Assembly (NCBI GenBank): GCA_029933635.1
Contig: JAOZNS010000154.1
Coordinates: 1 to 6,493, forward strand
DNA length: 6,493 nucleotides
Source: Candidatus Zixiibacteriota bacterium
Lineage (GTDB): Bacteria > Zixibacteria > MSB-5A5 > SM1-73
Direction: 5' to 3'
The number at the start of each line of letters is the position of its first letter. Positions within the stretch are counted from its first letter, which is position 1. The position numbers were made by a program, and so were the translations under genes. This document shows positions 5,256-6,493 of this stretch, piece by piece. Under the pieces are notes generated by a model. The model was given only the letters and a program-made list of their open reading frames with translations. It ran no database searches and was not told the origin of the DNA.

Positions 5256-6014
5256 TCAATGCCTAAGGGCTTCCTTCTTCGCCGCGGAGAGAAACTCCAG
5301 AGAGAAATTGTCCACCTGGGTGGAGATCACCTTTAATTTACTGTTGAAAAAGTTATAAGCCATCACCGCGGGTATGGCAACAGCCAATCCGACAATGGTG
5401 GCAATCAGCGCCTCGGCTATTCCTGGCGCCACCACCGCCAAGCTGGCGGAACCCCTCACCCCGATGGAACTGAAAGAGTGGGTGATTCCCCAGACGGTTC
5501 CTAAGAGTCCAAAAAAGGGGCTGACGTTTGCTGTGGTTGCCAGAAAGACCAAGCTTTTCTCCAGGCGATTGACCTCCTCTGAGCCAACTCTCTCCAAGGT
5601 CATCCTGATCACATCCAGTCTGTCTTTTTGCAGGTCCGAGTCCAGAATCTCTTCCCCAAAAACCTCCTGTCCTTTACTTGGGTTTTTTTCTCTTCGAAGA
5701 AGCTCCTCCATTTCTTTGAAGCCAGCCTCCAGCATTCGAGACAAGGGGGTGCGCCGGAAGCTAACACAGGAAAGATAAATCTCCTTCAAAGATCTCCTCT
5801 TTCTGAAAAGAGAGAGAAACTTTTCGGTCTCTTTATTAGTCCTTCTGAAAACCGCCATCTTGTAGAAGGTAATTGCCCAGGAAACCACAGATAAAAAGAG
5901 CAGTATCAGCAATATGATCTGGGCAAAAAGCCCCATCTCGACTACCAGCTCATACAAGGTGCCCTTAAAGGGACCCGCGGGAATGAAGCTCAGAAAAACA
6001 ATTAGATTAAACAA
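5256..6014 (-). CDS. tolQ: TolQ, ExbB/TolQ-family proton-channel protein
   Basis: TolQ is the inner-membrane scaffold of the Tol motor, forming the channel around TolR and holding TolA. It has 252 residues (E. coli has 230). Three membrane helices lie at about 29-52, 157-181 and 195-220. A large cytoplasmic loop lies between the first two, with ISWA-like VVSWAITFYKM after helix 1. Family signatures are SPFFGLLGTVWGITHSFSSI (165-184) and VVAPGIAEALIATIVGLAVA (194-213), then IPAVMAYNFF. The start is a TTG supported by AAAGGTGA (6021-6028) 6 nt away; the next Met (27) falls at the membrane helix and would remove the usual lead-in. It is the first gene of the cluster. ybgC, often upstream, is not found in the window. 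Confidence 0.95.
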   Translation of the reverse strand: MFNLIVFLSFIPAGPFKGTLYELVVEMGLFAQIILLILLFLSVVSWAITFYKMAVFRRTNKETEKFLSLFRKRRSLKEIYLSCVSFRRTPLSRMLEAGFKEMEELLRREKNPSKGQEVFGEEILDSDLQKDRLDVIRMTLERVGSEEVNRLEKSLVFLATTANVSPFFGLLGTVWGITHSFSSIGVRGSASLAVVAPGIAEALIATIVGLAVAIPAVMAYNFFNSKLKVISTQVDNFSLEFLSAAKKEALRH

Positions 6015-6020
6015 TTTAAT

Positions 6021-6028
6021 TCACCTTT
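6021..6028 (-). promoter_or_regulatory. ribosome binding site deciding the tolQ TTG start
   Basis: AAAGGTGA on the minus strand, 6 nt before TTG (6012-6014). No other start codon with a comparable site is near, so the non-ATG start is preferred. Confidence 0.65.
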
Positions 6029-6078
6029 CTTATTTTTCCCCAGCTCCTTTCCTCGAACAAGAAACCTTCTTTTCGAAA

Positions 6079-6090
6079 CTGGTGCAAAAT
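6079..6090 (-). repeat. 12-bp direct repeat, copy at the tolQ promoter
   Basis: ATTTTGCACCAG on the minus strand, covering most of the -10 and reaching the expected transcription start. The same twelve bases are at 5177-5188. Confidence 0.5.
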
Positions 6091-6114
6091 ACGAAACCTC
6101 TCCCTTTGAGTCAA
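6086..6114 (-). promoter_or_regulatory. sigma70-like promoter of the tol operon
   Basis: On the minus strand TTGACT (6109-6114), 17 nt, then TATTTT (6086-6091). Transcription would start near 6079, with a leader of about 65 nt before tolQ. The match is the best in the tolQ upstream region and the spacing is ideal. Confidence 0.6.
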
Positions 6115-6200
6115 GAAAAAAGCACATAATTCTTTTAATCCCAACAAAAACCGATACCCTATATTCTACGAACCTTCTTTTTTTATATTGACCTCCTTGT

Positions 6201-6230
6201 TTGAACCAAGTCCCATCCTCTCAATAAAAT
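6201..6230 (+). promoter_or_regulatory. sigma70-like promoter of the plus-strand RNA unit
   Basis: TTGAAC (6201-6206), 18 nt, then TAAAAT (6225-6230). Transcription would start near 6237 in the G-run. It diverges from the tol operon promoter about 90 bp away. Confidence 0.5.
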
Positions 6231-6236
6231 AAGCCG

Positions 6237-6380
6237 GGGGGTGGTCTTAATTGAAGGAACCGTTGAAAAAGTTCCTTTCCCTTCAGCGGACAAAAGTAAA
6301 AAGGAGTTGTAAGAAGACCATCTTATGAATTAAGATAAGGGATAGTATAGTAGAAGTCCTCCTGGGAAAGAGGACTTTTT
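6237..6380 (+). ncRNA. candidate structured small RNA or leader, about 144 nt
   Basis: This stretch lies between a good promoter and a hairpin terminator and has no convincing gene. GGTGGTCTT (6240-6248) can pair with AAGACCATC (6314-6322), one G-U pair included, enclosing a hairpin AAGGAAC/GTTCCTT (6254-6277). A second hairpin ATCTTA/TAAGAT (6320-6336) follows. A competing 8-bp helix, TCTTAATT (6245-6252) with AATTAAGA (6328-6335), excludes both the outer helix and the second hairpin, which suggests two alternative folds. A 23-codon GTG frame (6241-6312, VVLIEGTVEKVPFP start) has no proper ribosome binding site. I see no signatures of 6S RNA, tmRNA, SRP RNA or T-box. It could be an independent small RNA or a regulatory leader of the gene starting at about 6451. 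Confidence 0.4.
6354..6380 (+). terminator. rho-independent terminator
   Basis: AAGTCCTC (6354-6361) and GAGGACTT (6370-6377) pair perfectly around an 8-nt loop, followed by TTT, giving five T's at 6376-6380. The T-run is on the plus strand, so it ends or attenuates plus-strand transcription from the 6201-6230 promoter. Confidence 0.7.
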
Positions 6381-6450
6381 ACTAATAAGAGAAAAAACAG
6401 ACTCGAAGAGATATTTGCGATTCCAAGAAAACTTTAAGCTTATAGCGTGG

Positions 6451-6493
6451 ATGATTCTGGTGAGAGTTGCTTTTCCTTTACCACCAGGTGGGA
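6451..6493 (+). CDS. N-terminus of a plus-strand gene cut by the window end, possibly PriA-like
   Basis: ATG at 6451 opens MILVRVAFPLPPGG up to the window end. A short hydrophobic strand followed by V-A-x-P-L-P is how many primosomal helicases PriA begin, but fourteen residues cannot prove it. The ATG lacks a ribosome binding site. An in-frame TTG at 6415 with GAAGAG 4 nt upstream is an alternative start and would add twelve residues. It lies 70 nt after the terminator at 6354-6380 and is divergent from tolQ. Confidence 0.3.
   Translation, partial: MILVRVAFPLPPGG

Noticed and set aside
3893..6014. An ExbB-ExbD-TonB iron-uptake system instead of TolQ-TolR-TolA
   Set aside because: The three proteins could be either by domain, but they are followed directly by tolB, pal and cpoB, which fixes the Tol-Pal assignment.
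6241..6312. A 23-codon GTG frame within the plus-strand RNA candidate
   Set aside because: The GTG lies about four bases from the expected transcript start, with only a G-run before it. It is too short and unsupported to call a gene, though it is mentioned as an alternative.
1..6493. CRISPR array, insertion sequence, tRNA or rRNA gene
   Set aside because: No regularly spaced repeats, transposase, cloverleaf or rRNA signature was seen on either strand.

Overview
The window carries a nearly complete Tol-Pal envelope system, all on the minus strand, in the order tolQ, tolR, tolA, tolB, pal, a second pal-like gene, cpoB/ybgF. Tol-Pal links the inner membrane, peptidoglycan and outer membrane at the division site, so the host is a diderm (Gram-negative) bacterium. 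AT-rich spacers, two tandem Pal paralogues, relaxed lipoboxes, a short TolA and long spacers between tol genes argue against a proteobacterium. They would fit an uncultured lineage of the FCB superphylum or a neighbour, but the sequence alone does not fix the taxon.

Layout from right to left, in transcription order. At the right edge, 6451-6493 on the plus strand may be the start of a PriA-like gene. Upstream of it lies a promoter-to-terminator unit without a convincing gene (6201-6380, plus), a candidate structured small RNA or leader. A good minus-strand promoter (6086-6114) drives tolQ (TTG start, 6014). A long 258-nt spacer separates tolQ from tolR. The genes tolR, tolA and tolB then follow closely. 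pal (1855-2358) and the second pal (1181-1690) each have their own promoter-like sequence and a strong ribosome binding site. A perfect 9-bp hairpin precedes cpoB (306-1082). The left 305 nt hold no secure gene: there is an open -1 frame running on from cpoB, a palindrome, an imperfect hairpin and possibly the tail of a plus-strand gene ending at 109.

How the genes work together: TolQ and TolR form the proton-driven motor. TolA spans the periplasm through a basic linker and ends in a TonB-like C-terminal domain. TolB is the six-bladed periplasmic propeller that switches between Pal and TolA. The two Pal lipoproteins would anchor the outer membrane to peptidoglycan. The CpoB-like protein, here apparently lipidated, would coordinate peptidoglycan synthesis with constriction.

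The core is a known system. The parts that merit a second look are the plus-strand RNA candidate, the paired and diverged Pal proteins, the possible frameshift extension of CpoB, and the tolQ-tolR spacer, which shares a 12-bp motif with the tolQ promoter.
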